Part shown: positions 5,989-13,971 of the stretch, piece by piece
How the letters are laid out: each line of letters begins with the position of its first letter
Numbering within the stretch: position 1 is the stretch's first letter
NCBI GenBank assembly: GCA_002418985.1
Contig: DIFE01000016.1
Span: 1 to 23,381 of the forward strand
Reading direction: 5' to 3'
DNA from: Deltaproteobacteria bacterium UBA5756
GTDB taxonomy: Bacteria > Desulfobacterota > Syntrophorhabdia > Syntrophorhabdales > Syntrophorhabdaceae
DNA: 23,381 bases
The notes under the pieces: model-generated
Told to the model about the DNA's origin: nothing
The model's database searches: none
What the model saw: the letters and a program-made list of their open reading frames with translations, nothing else
Position numbers and translations under genes: made by a program

Positions 5989-7986
5989 CTATTCTATGTC
6001 GATCGTGGCTATGGTTTTCTTTGCAGACCCGTCATCTTTCGCGTCCAGTATCAGGCGGATTGCGGTGTCCAGTCCGCGAGTCGACTGGGGTTTCAGCAGA
6101 AATTCCCTGATCCCGGCTCTCCTGGCCCTGTCCGGTGAGATGCTGTCGTTATAGCCCGTGCAAAGAATGATGGGGATGTCATCGCGTACCTTCAGTAGTT
6201 TTCTTGCCAGCTCCACACCGGTCAGGTTCGGCATGGTGTAATCGGTTATGACAAGATGGAATCTCCGGGGGTCATTTTTGAAGATTTCCAGCGCCTCCAG
6301 GCTGCTCGTTGTGGCTACAACTTCATAACCCAGCCGGGTCAGCCTCTCGCTGTTCAGTTCAACGTTGAGATCTTCATCATCAACGAAAAGTATGCATTCC
6401 TTTCCTCCTTTTACCGGGAGTTCCTCTTTGACGGCGAGGGCTTCCCGTTTTTCTATCTTCGGCAGATATATATGAAATACCGAGCCCTTTTCCAGTTCGC
6501 TTTCGACTCTTATAGAGCCGCCGTGGCTCTTGACGATGCCATGGACTACGGAAAGTCCCAGACCGGTGCCTTCCCCATGGGCCTTGGTTGTAAAAAAGGG
6601 ATCGAATATCCGTTCAACTACCCCAGGCTGCATACCGGGGCCGGTGTCGCGCACCTTGAGTGCTAGATAGTGTCCGGGTTTCATGTCGGGAACGGGCATA
6701 AGGTCACCCTTCTTGAAATGATCACTCGTCACGCTGATTTCCAGGATGCCGCCCTTTTTTCCCATGGCCTGGGCGCCGTTGGTGCAGAGATTCATGAGAA
6801 CCTGGTGTATTTGCGCGGAGTCCGCGAGTATCGTATCGTCGTCGGTCAGACTCTTGAATCTTATTTCAGTGGTTGTGGGGAGGAGAGGTCTTAACAGTTT
6901 AAGGCCCTCCTCCACGATCGCGCTTAATGCGACGGGTTTTTGCTCATATTCGGTCTGACGGCTGAAGGTGAGGATCTGTCTTATAAGATCGCGCCCCCGG
7001 TGCGCTCCTTTAAGGACCAGACCAAGCCAGTGATAAGCGCGGCTGTCGGTAGGCATATCGTCCTGTACCATTTCGGCAAAACCCATAATACCGGAAAGGA
7101 TATTATTGAAGTCGTGGGCGATGCCTCCCGCGAGGGTGCCTATGGCCTCCATTTTCTGAGATTGGCGGAGCTGGAATTCGAGACGTGTAGCTTCTTCCTG
7201 CGCCTTTTTTCGCCTGGTGATGTCCTCGGTGGTGCCCTCATAGTAGATTATTTCACCATTCGCACCCCTGACCGCCCGTGCGTTCATGGAAATCCATACC
7301 TTGTCTCCATCTTTTCTGTATAACTGTGTCTCGAATCCTTCCACAAACCCCTGCGTGTCATAGAGGTTTTTGAGAGTCTCGCGGTCCTCGAGGTCTACAT
7401 ACTGTTGTCTTTCGATATCGGTTACGGAGTCGATCATCTCCTCGGGCGAATCATACCCGTACATCTTCGCAAGAGATGGGTTCACGCTCAAATACCGGCC
7501 GTCCGGCGTTGTCTGGAATATTCCTTCAACTGCGTTTTCGAAGATGCTCCGGTATTTTTCCTCGCTCCGTTTTAAGGCTGCCTCCATTTCGTAGCGCTCG
7601 ATAGTTTTTCCCAGTCTCCTGGCGACGGCATCGATGAGCCTGCGCTCCTCTTTCAGGAAGGGTCCTTCGTCACATTCCTCCATTTTTTCAAGATAAGAGA
7701 CCTCTACGACGCCGGCATGCTTTCCATTGACCGCAATATAGGCGGTCTGTTTAAAAGGAGTTTCTTTGAAATTGTCCGTCCTGAATTCTTGCGTGCCCCT
7801 GATGATGCGACTGCAGGTTGTGTTTGGGTGCTGCCATACTTGAGGAAGAAAGTTGATAATTTCCTGAAGAATCTCTTCTAAAGGGCGGTTCAGGTTTTCA
7901 ACAATATCCGCAATAGCGTAGAGGCAATTGAGTTCCTTGGTACGCTCACGTAAATCGTGTTCCAGTTTACGGAGTATTTCTTTCAC
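5989..7986 (-). CDS. Soluble hybrid histidine kinase (GAF-like, PAS, HisKA, HATPase, receiver)
   Basis: This 665-residue protein lacks membrane segments. Residues about 20-130 look like a GAF-type sensor, and a PAS fold with PAC motif spans about 140-260. The H-box GGIAHDFNN places the phospho-acceptor at H291. N399/N403 form the N-box, DTGPGM (447-452) is the G1 box and GTGLGL (473-478) the G2 box. A C-terminal receiver begins near 530 with acidic D536/D537, phospho-acceptor D582 (VITDYTMP) and K632. Such kinases sense a cytoplasmic cue and relay phosphate through the attached receiver; no partner regulator is next door. The start is GTG at 7986, preceded by a weak AAAGAG. A TATAAT on the minus strand about 100 bases upstream suggests its own promoter and a leader. 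The domain calls are clear; the signal is unknown. Confidence 0.9.
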   Translation of the reverse strand: MKEILRKLEHDLRERTKELNCLYAIADIVENLNRPLEEILQEIINFLPQVWQHPNTTCSRIIRGTQEFRTDNFKETPFKQTAYIAVNGKHAGVVEVSYLEKMEECDEGPFLKEERRLIDAVARRLGKTIERYEMEAALKRSEEKYRSIFENAVEGIFQTTPDGRYLSVNPSLAKMYGYDSPEEMIDSVTDIERQQYVDLEDRETLKNLYDTQGFVEGFETQLYRKDGDKVWISMNARAVRGANGEIIYYEGTTEDITRRKKAQEEATRLEFQLRQSQKMEAIGTLAGGIAHDFNNILSGIMGFAEMVQDDMPTDSRAYHWLGLVLKGAHRGRDLIRQILTFSRQTEYEQKPVALSAIVEEGLKLLRPLLPTTTEIRFKSLTDDDTILADSAQIHQVLMNLCTNGAQAMGKKGGILEISVTSDHFKKGDLMPVPDMKPGHYLALKVRDTGPGMQPGVVERIFDPFFTTKAHGEGTGLGLSVVHGIVKSHGGSIRVESELEKGSVFHIYLPKIEKREALAVKEELPVKGGKECILFVDDEDLNVELNSERLTRLGYEVVATTSSLEALEIFKNDPRRFHLVITDYTMPNLTGVELARKLLKVRDDIPIILCTGYNDSISPDRARRAGIREFLLKPQSTRGLDTAIRLILDAKDDGSAKKTIATIDIE

Positions 7987-8017
7987 GAAATCACTCTTTA
8001 GGCTTCAACGTTTCCAA

Positions 8018-8067
8018 GTCCGCAACACCGCGGTGCAGTTCCCGGAAGTTCATTTATATGTTGCGAC
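8018..8067 (-). promoter_or_regulatory. Structured leader of the hybrid kinase mRNA
   Basis: GTCCGCAACA (8018-8027) and TGTTGCGAC (8059-8067) can form a 9-bp stem with one bulge. The enclosed loop contains a CACCGCGGTG palindrome (8026-8035) that competes with the outer stem. It matches no riboswitch class I know; it could be a protein operator or simply chance. Confidence 0.25.
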
Positions 8068-8088
8068 CTTCCCCTGTCCTTATCATTC

Positions 8089-8117
8089 ATTATACACCTC
8101 GTGAGAGCTATTGCCAG
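8089..8117 (-). promoter_or_regulatory. Putative promoter of the soluble hybrid kinase
   Basis: A perfect TATAAT (8094-8089 on the minus strand) lies about 100 bases before the GTG start. With 17-bp spacing the -35 position is CTGGCA, a poor match to TTGACA, so this rests mainly on the -10. It would produce a leader with several inverted repeats. Confidence 0.4.
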
Positions 8118-8196
8118 AACTATATGACATCAAAGAGTGTTTTCTGTATGGTTCAGGCAGAATAATCGGCATTCCGCGTGCAACAAAGAATTCCGG

Positions 8197-9042
8197 TCAG
8201 CCGAGCTCGAAGCTTGTCGCTCCAAATATCTTTTCCATGGGGACGGCGGGCGCTTCCTTATTGTACATCCTGCCCGTCTCAAATACGGGTGTCATGCGAT
8301 GGCCCTGCGCGAGCGAAAGGGCGGCGGGATTTGTTGCGGGAATATCCAGAAATAGGGGTGTCTGCGGCGATACCTTTCCCGCCAGTGCGCCAAACAGTTT
8401 TTCGGCAATGTCAGGCGAGTCGGCGAACAGGGGGCCTATCTTGAATCCTGTCCTGCAGGGGCGTATCACGCCGTAGCCTTTCAGTCCGCTGTCTTCGACG
8501 CATCCGAAGGATGCGCTGCCCGGCTGGCTGATCCATCGTTCAAGAAATCCGTCGCGTCGCGCCGGAAAGATGGCGGCATCATAGGAGACAATTGCCTCGA
8601 AGGGAACGGTGGAAAGTTCGACGAGATCAGCGGATGCCGATCCGCCGCCTCTGCCCGCGTATCGAACATTTTTGTGGGCCAGGGTAAAACCAAATTTCTC
8701 ATAATTTCGTATCTTCCCCACGACCCCGTCGATGCCTATGTTCCGAGCCCCGAGAGAGCTCATGGCCCGCCTGGCGAGCTCGATGCCGTACCATCTCCCG
8801 CGAAGTTCTTTTCTGATTATGTAAAAGCCTATGAACCCGAAGGAGTCGTCATAGGACACGGCCGAGATGCATCCTACCGGCTCGCCGTTAAGCTCCCCGA
8901 TAAAGAAACCATTCGGGTCCGTATGATGGAAACAGCCTGCATCGTTCAACCCGGGGTTCCAACCCTCGTCGGCTGCCCAGTCCACAGCCAGTTCAACATC
9001 GTTCATCGCCATCTGCCGTATAGTAAAACCTGCGTTCAGCAT
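8197..9042 (-). CDS. GNAT-family N-acetyltransferase with second C-terminal domain
   Basis: This 281-residue protein begins with a GNAT domain (residues 1-130). The acetyl-CoA pyrophosphate-binding turn is RGRWYG (81-86), after the beta strand GFIGFYIIRKELR, and NYEKFGF lies at 113-119. The remaining ~150 residues form a second domain like the YitH-type Acetyltransf_18 module (PF18014), as in bidomain GNAT proteins that acetylate small amines. It is cytosolic with an unknown acceptor. AAGGAG lies about 10 bases before the ATG. It is the last gene of a leftward operon with the PurF-like, radical SAM and glucokinase genes, 25 bases after glk, so it may modify a sugar- or nucleotide-derived product. 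Family certain; substrate unknown. Confidence 0.85.
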   Translation of the reverse strand: MLNAGFTIRQMAMNDVELAVDWAADEGWNPGLNDAGCFHHTDPNGFFIGELNGEPVGCISAVSYDDSFGFIGFYIIRKELRGRWYGIELARRAMSSLGARNIGIDGVVGKIRNYEKFGFTLAHKNVRYAGRGGGSASADLVELSTVPFEAIVSYDAAIFPARRDGFLERWISQPGSASFGCVEDSGLKGYGVIRPCRTGFKIGPLFADSPDIAEKLFGALAGKVSPQTPLFLDIPATNPAALSLAQGHRMTPVFETGRMYNKEAPAVPMEKIFGATSFELG

Positions 9043-9067
9043 TCCTGCCGCTCCTTCCGCACGGTGA

Positions 9068-10027
9068 TCATCCTGTTCTCAGATTGATAGCCCCATAATT
9101 CGCGGCCCCCCACAGACCGCTGTCCTCACTCAGGATGAGCGTGACGGGTATTTTTGCAAGCATCGTCCCGTAGTGGGCCGAATCGGTGAATTCCTGCCTG
9201 AAATGATCGTTTACTACCAGAAAAGGGTTTTTCATGGCAACGCCTCCGGCGATGAAGAGGCCTCCCAGGGCGAGCACGGTGAGCGCATAATTGCGGCATG
9301 CCCGGGCATAGAAGCGGGCAAAAAGGACCGTTGTCTCCGCCTTCGGGGTGATCTCGCCGATGACATCCGCCGGATCGAGGTCACGGCCCGTCAGGAAGGC
9401 GTGAAGGTGCGTGAGGCCCGGGCCGCTTACAACGATATCGCCATAGGGGTATTCCGCGCCCGTCCTTTCCAGGAGATAATCCCGGTAGGCTGTTTCGGTC
9501 TTTCCGTAGAAGGCAAAGGTGGCGTGCCCCGCCTCTGAAGGGAGAGGAAGAAAGGCGCCCCCTCCGGTGGGAGCGAGTGCGCAGTGCCCGAGACCGGTGC
9601 CGGCACCGACGACTGCCACGTTGGCGGCGGCCTGGGGTTCGCCGTTCTGAACGATTTGTGTGTTTAAGCGGCTCGTGAGAGGACACGCGAAGGCCTGAGC
9701 CACAAAGTCGTTGATAAGGAAGATCCGGGCGCCTGTCGCACGGGTGCGAAGACCGGACACGTCCACGGCCCAGGGTACGTTCGCCAGCTTCGCGTATGTA
9801 TTATCCTTCACGGCACCGGGCACGGCGAGGACCACGACGTCCCATTGCGTATCCGCCGCAATCGGCCCCTCATTGCGTGCCATTTCCATGAGATCGTCAA
9901 GTGACGATGCGCTGTGTGTTTTGAGCCGCAACCCGTCCACGTATGACAGCCGACCTTCATCGCTGATCCGAAAATGGCCGAAGCGGCTGTTCGTTCCTCC
10001 TATATCGACTGCAATCACGTTCTTCAT
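9068..10027 (-). CDS. glk: Glucokinase (Glk family)
   Basis: This 319-residue enzyme belongs to the non-ROK bacterial glucokinase family, which makes glucose 6-phosphate from glucose and ATP. The phosphate-1 loop DIGGTNSRF starts at 8, the catalytic Asp is D107 in LINDF, the nucleotide loop GAGTGLG is at 141-147, and sugar-binding E165/H168 are in SEAGH. VVSGPGL matches the E. coli VLSGPGL region; by eye the sugar-contacting Glu before it in E. coli is Asp here. The length is normal (E. coli 321). GGGAGGTGA precedes the ATG, and the start overlaps the stop of the radical SAM gene by four bases, implying translational coupling. That coupling suggests service to the operon product, or an altered sugar substrate, rather than only bulk glycolysis; this is inference. 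Confidence 0.9.
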   Translation of the reverse strand: MKNVIAVDIGGTNSRFGHFRISDEGRLSYVDGLRLKTHSASSLDDLMEMARNEGPIAADTQWDVVVLAVPGAVKDNTYAKLANVPWAVDVSGLRTRATGARIFLINDFVAQAFACPLTSRLNTQIVQNGEPQAAANVAVVGAGTGLGHCALAPTGGGAFLPLPSEAGHATFAFYGKTETAYRDYLLERTGAEYPYGDIVVSGPGLTHLHAFLTGRDLDPADVIGEITPKAETTVLFARFYARACRNYALTVLALGGLFIAGGVAMKNPFLVVNDHFRQEFTDSAHYGTMLAKIPVTLILSEDSGLWGAANYGAINLRTG

Positions 10028-12084
10028 GGTCTTTTCACCTCCCTTGTCAACGGGTGTTTCTTTTCATGATCCGGCGCAGCCGCACTTGCGACACAGAGGA
10101 TAAAATCGTGAACGACATCGTAGGACCCTTTTTGGACATGGCCGGCGAGAGCTTCCTTGAATCGCCCCTCCATCTCCCCCTTTGAACGGGGGTCGAGGGC
10201 GTCATGGAAGGCAGTACCGGCCCCGGATTTCGTGAGATGCTCCAGAACACCCTCCGGAGAGCCGCATTTGAATGTTATGCGGCCTTCGGAGATATCTTCG
10301 GGAATAAAGGCGGCTTCCTTAAGGAGTGTTTCGAGGTGGGCCGCTCCTTCGGGAAAATCGAAGTGGACACGCTTTCTAAGCACCGAGGGGTCCTCGGCAA
10401 CAAGTTCATGGAATATCGCGAGTTCCCTCGCAGGCGAATTCTGCCGGTGAACGACAAAGGCAAGGCGGCCGCCTTCATTGAGGGAAGCCGCGGCGGTTTC
10501 GAAAAAGGCCGCAAGCGGGATGTAGCCCAGAACCCAGCTTGTAAAGATGAGGTCGAAAGGACCACGGCGGCGCAATATCTTGAGGGCGTCTCCCTGAAAA
10601 AACCGGATGTTCTTGTGCCCTGCAAGACGGATACGTTCCCTGGCGACGCCGATCATCTCCCGCGAGATGTCCGCCGCCGTTATCGAGCACGCAGGACCGA
10701 AACGGCCGGCGATGAGAGACGTCGCAAAACCCGTTCCGCAACCTGCCTCGAAGACACTGCGGGCCCTTGCGCCGGCGATCTTCCGGACAAGCGTCCGGAC
10801 GGGCCCGGCCGCCTCCGATAGCCAGTGCGTATCGTAATCCGCATGTATCCTGTCATAGGCGTCCCGAAGTTCCCTGCTTCCGACGCTTGCCGTCGCACCG
10901 CGTTTCACGGTAAAGAACCGCGGCAGCCTGTGATTGCGGGGAAGGTGCTCGCGGCATATTTCCTCGGAGACCTCGCGAAGAACAGGCATGGGTCCCTTCG
11001 GGATATGACTTCCGAGGATATGCCCTGCACAGGAGGTCCTCGGTTTCATGAAGTGCCTTGCCATCCTTTCCAGGATTTCCTCTAGCGGTTCCCGCACTGC
11101 GTTTCCGAAGCTCAACGGGACGAGGTTGCAGGGACAGACTTCTCCCGAGCCGTCGATATAGAGGTAGGTCAGCCCGGCCCCGCAGCCGAAGGCCCTGGCG
11201 GATTCCAGGTAAACGAAGGTGGACAGGACAGGCAGATCTTCCCGTGCGGCCACCTCTTTCTGATAGTTCATCAGGAGGTTCCGCTCCGCGGCTTCGAGGA
11301 CCACATCACTCCTGCCTGAAAGTCTGCCCGTGGGGCAGGGTTCAAGAAGGTGGACCTCCCGGGCCCGGGACCTGCCTGCAAATTCGATGAATCTCATGAA
11401 GGTATCGGGATGAATGAGACGCCGGGTGGCTACCGCCACGACGTAGGGATAGAGACCGTTGTCGGCCGCCGTCTGGAGGGCGCTGAGGGCCGTCCGGAAT
11501 GCGCCTTGTTTCCCGCGCATTCTGTCGTGTTCTTCGGCGTTCATCGAATCGAGACTGACGCCGACAGCAAAAAGCCCTTTTTCTTTGAGGGTCCGGGCGC
11601 GTTTTTCCGTCAGGCCCGAGCCCGTGGTGTTGAGCATCAGGCAGGACCTGTCGTCGAAGAGGCCGACAATGTCTTCCAGGTCCTTCCTCAGCAGCGGTTC
11701 GCCTCCGGAAAGGGTTACCATTATGCTGCCCATTGCCGACAACTCGCGGGCGATCTTTTCTATGCCGCCGAAGCTGATGTCGTTTTGTTCCCGCCCGGCG
11801 TTGTAGCAATGCCAGCACCGGTAGCGGCACCGGTTGGTGACACCGAAGGTGACGGAATAGAGCCTGCGGCCATCACGCTCACCGAGGGCGCCGAAATGTT
11901 CTGCGAGGTTGTCGAAAGCTCCGCTCGGAAAGGGAGGGAAATGGGCGTTGATAACGAAACGGCCCTCGAAACTGACGGCCTTTTCCCGGGAAAGGTAATC
12001 CCTGAAAAAGGCCCCGACGGAAGGATGCAAACCGGTGAAGGGCTCGCGTACGGCAAGTTGACGAAAGAGTTCGTCTCCCCTCAT
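10024..12084 (-). CDS. Radical SAM enzyme fused to a SAM-dependent methyltransferase
   Basis: This 686-residue protein joins two SAM-using domains. The N-terminal part is a radical SAM enzyme: CRYRCWHC supplies cluster ligands C86, C90 and C93, SGGEP is at 126-130, and the remaining barrel strands are recognisable. A SPASM/twitch-like Cys set follows (C301, C317, C319, C352), which could bind an extra Fe-S cluster. From about 405 a class I methyltransferase starts, with motif I EAGCGTGF at 446-453, an acidic ITAADIS strand end and a post-motif FDLIFTSWVLGYI. The substrate cannot be read. GAGGTGAT sits close before the ATG. The gene begins 24 bases after the PurF-like gene and overlaps glk by 4 bp. 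About 80 residues precede the CxxxCxxC motif, with no known domain. It might modify a peptide, a nucleotide-derived intermediate or a cofactor. Domain calls are firm; the fusion is uncommon. Confidence 0.88.
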   Translation of the reverse strand: MRGDELFRQLAVREPFTGLHPSVGAFFRDYLSREKAVSFEGRFVINAHFPPFPSGAFDNLAEHFGALGERDGRRLYSVTFGVTNRCRYRCWHCYNAGREQNDISFGGIEKIARELSAMGSIMVTLSGGEPLLRKDLEDIVGLFDDRSCLMLNTTGSGLTEKRARTLKEKGLFAVGVSLDSMNAEEHDRMRGKQGAFRTALSALQTAADNGLYPYVVAVATRRLIHPDTFMRFIEFAGRSRAREVHLLEPCPTGRLSGRSDVVLEAAERNLLMNYQKEVAAREDLPVLSTFVYLESARAFGCGAGLTYLYIDGSGEVCPCNLVPLSFGNAVREPLEEILERMARHFMKPRTSCAGHILGSHIPKGPMPVLREVSEEICREHLPRNHRLPRFFTVKRGATASVGSRELRDAYDRIHADYDTHWLSEAAGPVRTLVRKIAGARARSVFEAGCGTGFATSLIAGRFGPACSITAADISREMIGVARERIRLAGHKNIRFFQGDALKILRRRGPFDLIFTSWVLGYIPLAAFFETAAASLNEGGRLAFVVHRQNSPARELAIFHELVAEDPSVLRKRVHFDFPEGAAHLETLLKEAAFIPEDISEGRITFKCGSPEGVLEHLTKSGAGTAFHDALDPRSKGEMEGRFKEALAGHVQKGSYDVVHDFILCVASAAAPDHEKKHPLTREVKRP

Positions 12085-12108
12085 ATCACCTCGTCAATTC
12101 AGTCGTTG

Positions 12109-13515
12109 TCACGCGCAGCAGGCGGAATCTTCCCCGATCCAGCAATGCAGGCAGAGTTTCTCACGGGGCAGGCCGATGGCCTCTATCATGTCCCGGATCT
12201 TCTGATAGTTCAGGGTGGTCACGTTAATCTCCCGTGCGATCCAGTCGACCATTTTCCGGTATTTTTCAGACGTATCGTCGAGATATTCGGTGATGTCCTC
12301 GACGTGTTTGCCTTCAAGGGCGTTGATGGCCCGGCGCGCGGCAAGTTCGTCGATGGACCGGGTCGAGAGGGCGAACTTGCAGTGGAACATGAGCGGGGGG
12401 CAGGCCGGGCGGACATGGATCTCTTTTGCACCGGATTCCCAGAGCTTTGCGACGGTGAAATTCTTGAGCTGTGTGCCTCGCACGATTGAGTCCTCGCACA
12501 GGACGATCCGGTTCCCGGCAATGACGTCCCTGACGGGGATGAGCTTCATGGTCGCCACGAGATCGCGTATTTCCTGGGAAGGCGGCGTGTAGCTGCGGCC
12601 GTACCCCGGCGTGTATTTTACGAGCGGCCTGCGGAAGGGAAGGCCCGATTCTATTGAATAGCCAATCGCGTGGCCGACCCCGGAATCGGGTACCCCGGCA
12701 ACAAGATCGGCCTCGACATTGTCGTTCCTTGCGAGAAACCCGCCGGAACGTTCGCGCACCACCTCCACGTTGATCCCCTCATAGCTCGATGCGGGATACC
12801 CCGTGTATATCCACAGGAAGGAGCATATCTGGTTCCGGTCTCTTCCGGCAAGCCGGCTTTGAAGGCCTGAGGGACTGATGTTGATGATCTCCCCCGGTTC
12901 GAGGTATTTCACGACGTGGAACCCCAGGTTCAGGAAGGAGCAGTTTTCCGTCGCGACGGCGTACTCGCCGTCTTTTTCACCTACAACGAGCGGCGTCCTC
13001 CCCAGACGGTCCCTGGCCGCATAGATGCCGTCCTCTTTCAGGAGCAGAATGGAAGCGGAACCCTCGATACGGTCGTAAACACCCTGAATTCCGTCGATGA
13101 GCGTCTCGCCTCGCGTGATCAGCTTGGCGATGAGTTCAACGGAATTGATCCTGCCGCCGGACATCTCGCTGAATGTTTCGCCGAGATCAAGGAGTTCCTT
13201 GGCCAGTTCGGTGGTGTTCTCCACGATACCCGTGACGACGATGGCGAAGGTGCCGAACTTCGACCCGATGATGAGCGGCTGCGCATCGCGGTCACTGATG
13301 ACGCCGATACCCGAGTTTCCCGCCATTTCCTTATATTCTTCGAAGAACTTGGACTTGAACTGCGACTTCCTGATATCGTGAATGCTGCGATGAAACCGGT
13401 CTCCCAGTACGGCCATCCCTCCATATTCCGTTCCCATATGCGAGTGATAATCGGTACCGTAGAGCAGGTTGCTCGCGCAGTTCTTCTTCGATAGTATGCC
13501 GAAAACTCCGCTCAT
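12109..13515 (-). CDS. PurF-like phosphoribosyltransferase lacking the N-terminal catalytic Cys
   Basis: This 468-residue protein aligns end to end with amidophosphoribosyltransferase. It begins M-S-G-V-F-G instead of M-C-G-V/I-F-G, so Ser takes the place of the Ntn nucleophile Cys. Other glutaminase residues also differ from canonical PurF by eye: HRGQEGAG is HMGTEYGG, HVRYAT is GVISDR, and HNGNLVN is VTGIVEN. The PRPP loop LCEDSIVRGTQ (339-349) and VPDSGVGHAIGY are intact. The four Cys that bind [4Fe-4S] in the B. subtilis enzyme have counterparts at C231, C379, C455 and C458. It resembles a clade, annotated purF in many anaerobes, that keeps Cys13 in KKxC. It may use free ammonia or another amine, or do a different PRPP reaction. 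AAGGAGG at 13520-13526 fixes the start at 13515, although the frame is open to 13623. It heads the operon with the radical SAM, glk and GNAT genes. Confidence 0.85.
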   Translation of the reverse strand: MSGVFGILSKKNCASNLLYGTDYHSHMGTEYGGMAVLGDRFHRSIHDIRKSQFKSKFFEEYKEMAGNSGIGVISDRDAQPLIIGSKFGTFAIVVTGIVENTTELAKELLDLGETFSEMSGGRINSVELIAKLITRGETLIDGIQGVYDRIEGSASILLLKEDGIYAARDRLGRTPLVVGEKDGEYAVATENCSFLNLGFHVVKYLEPGEIINISPSGLQSRLAGRDRNQICSFLWIYTGYPASSYEGINVEVVRERSGGFLARNDNVEADLVAGVPDSGVGHAIGYSIESGLPFRRPLVKYTPGYGRSYTPPSQEIRDLVATMKLIPVRDVIAGNRIVLCEDSIVRGTQLKNFTVAKLWESGAKEIHVRPACPPLMFHCKFALSTRSIDELAARRAINALEGKHVEDITEYLDDTSEKYRKMVDWIAREINVTTLNYQKIRDMIEAIGLPREKLCLHCWIGEDSACCA

Positions 13516-13553
13516 AAAGCCTCCTTGATGGTCTTGCAAGGATATGATATATA

Positions 13554-13580
13554 CATTCCCCGGAAATTTCCACAGGAATG
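13554..13580. promoter_or_regulatory. Nested palindromes upstream of the PurF-like operon (possible operator)
   Basis: GGAAATTTCC (13562-13571) is a perfect 10-bp palindrome nested inside CATTCC (13554-13559) / GGAATG (13575-13580). On the minus strand an AT-rich TATATATCAT follows, about 30 bases before the Shine-Dalgarno, where a -10 would lie. The position fits an operator for the leftward operon; the binding protein is unknown. Confidence 0.35.
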
Positions 13581-13728
13581 AAGAGAGGCTGAAAGCCGCT
13601 TCCCGGGTTAAGTTTTCCCGCACAGATACCGACTACATTTTCAGAACCGTTTGAGAGCGCACAGCAGCGATATCGGGATATCTCCGGATGGGGTTGCCAA
13701 ACAGAAATGAGGAGATTATATTAAAGCC

Positions 13729-13971
13729 ATGACAACGGAAGAACAAAAAATGGTTACCAGGTTCGCGGATCAGGCCTTTCGGGGGACGACAATACGACAG
13801 GAGTATCCTGTCTGTGAATGCGGCAAGATCTTCAGTGAAAAGACAATTTGTGAGGCACCCGGGGTTTTTTTCAGGAGTGTGGATGTTTTCGGCAAGACCT
13901 TTACGCTCATAGAACCGGTTTGCCCTATATGCAAGCGCAAGATTCCTGCGAGCTTCAATATTCTCAACTAG
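13729..13971 (+). CDS. Small Cys-rich (zinc-ribbon-like) protein
   Basis: This 80-residue protein has CxC (C29, C31), C41 and a CPIC pair (C65, C68), the last followed by KRKIP. The spacing suggests one zinc or iron site made of two knuckles. It has no signal peptide and I recognise no named family. GAGGAG at 13709-13714 precedes the ATG at a rather long 14 bases. It is divergent from the PurF-like operon and convergent with the membrane kinase: the palindrome ACTAGT at its end supplies both TAG stops, with a 4-base overlap. The coding potential and Cys pattern make it credible; function unknown. Confidence 0.65.
   Translation: MTTEEQKMVTRFADQAFRGTTIRQEYPVCECGKIFSEKTICEAPGVFFRSVDVFGKTFTLIEPVCPICKRKIPASFNILN

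Noticed and set aside
8105..8120. Possible sigma-54 promoter (CTGGCA on the minus strand)
   Set aside because: The -12 GC element is missing at the required spacing; a sigma-70 -10 fits better.
11350..12489. 379-codon plus-strand open frame
   Set aside because: It runs antisense across the radical SAM and PurF-like genes, both of which have clear motifs and start sites; high-GC shadow.
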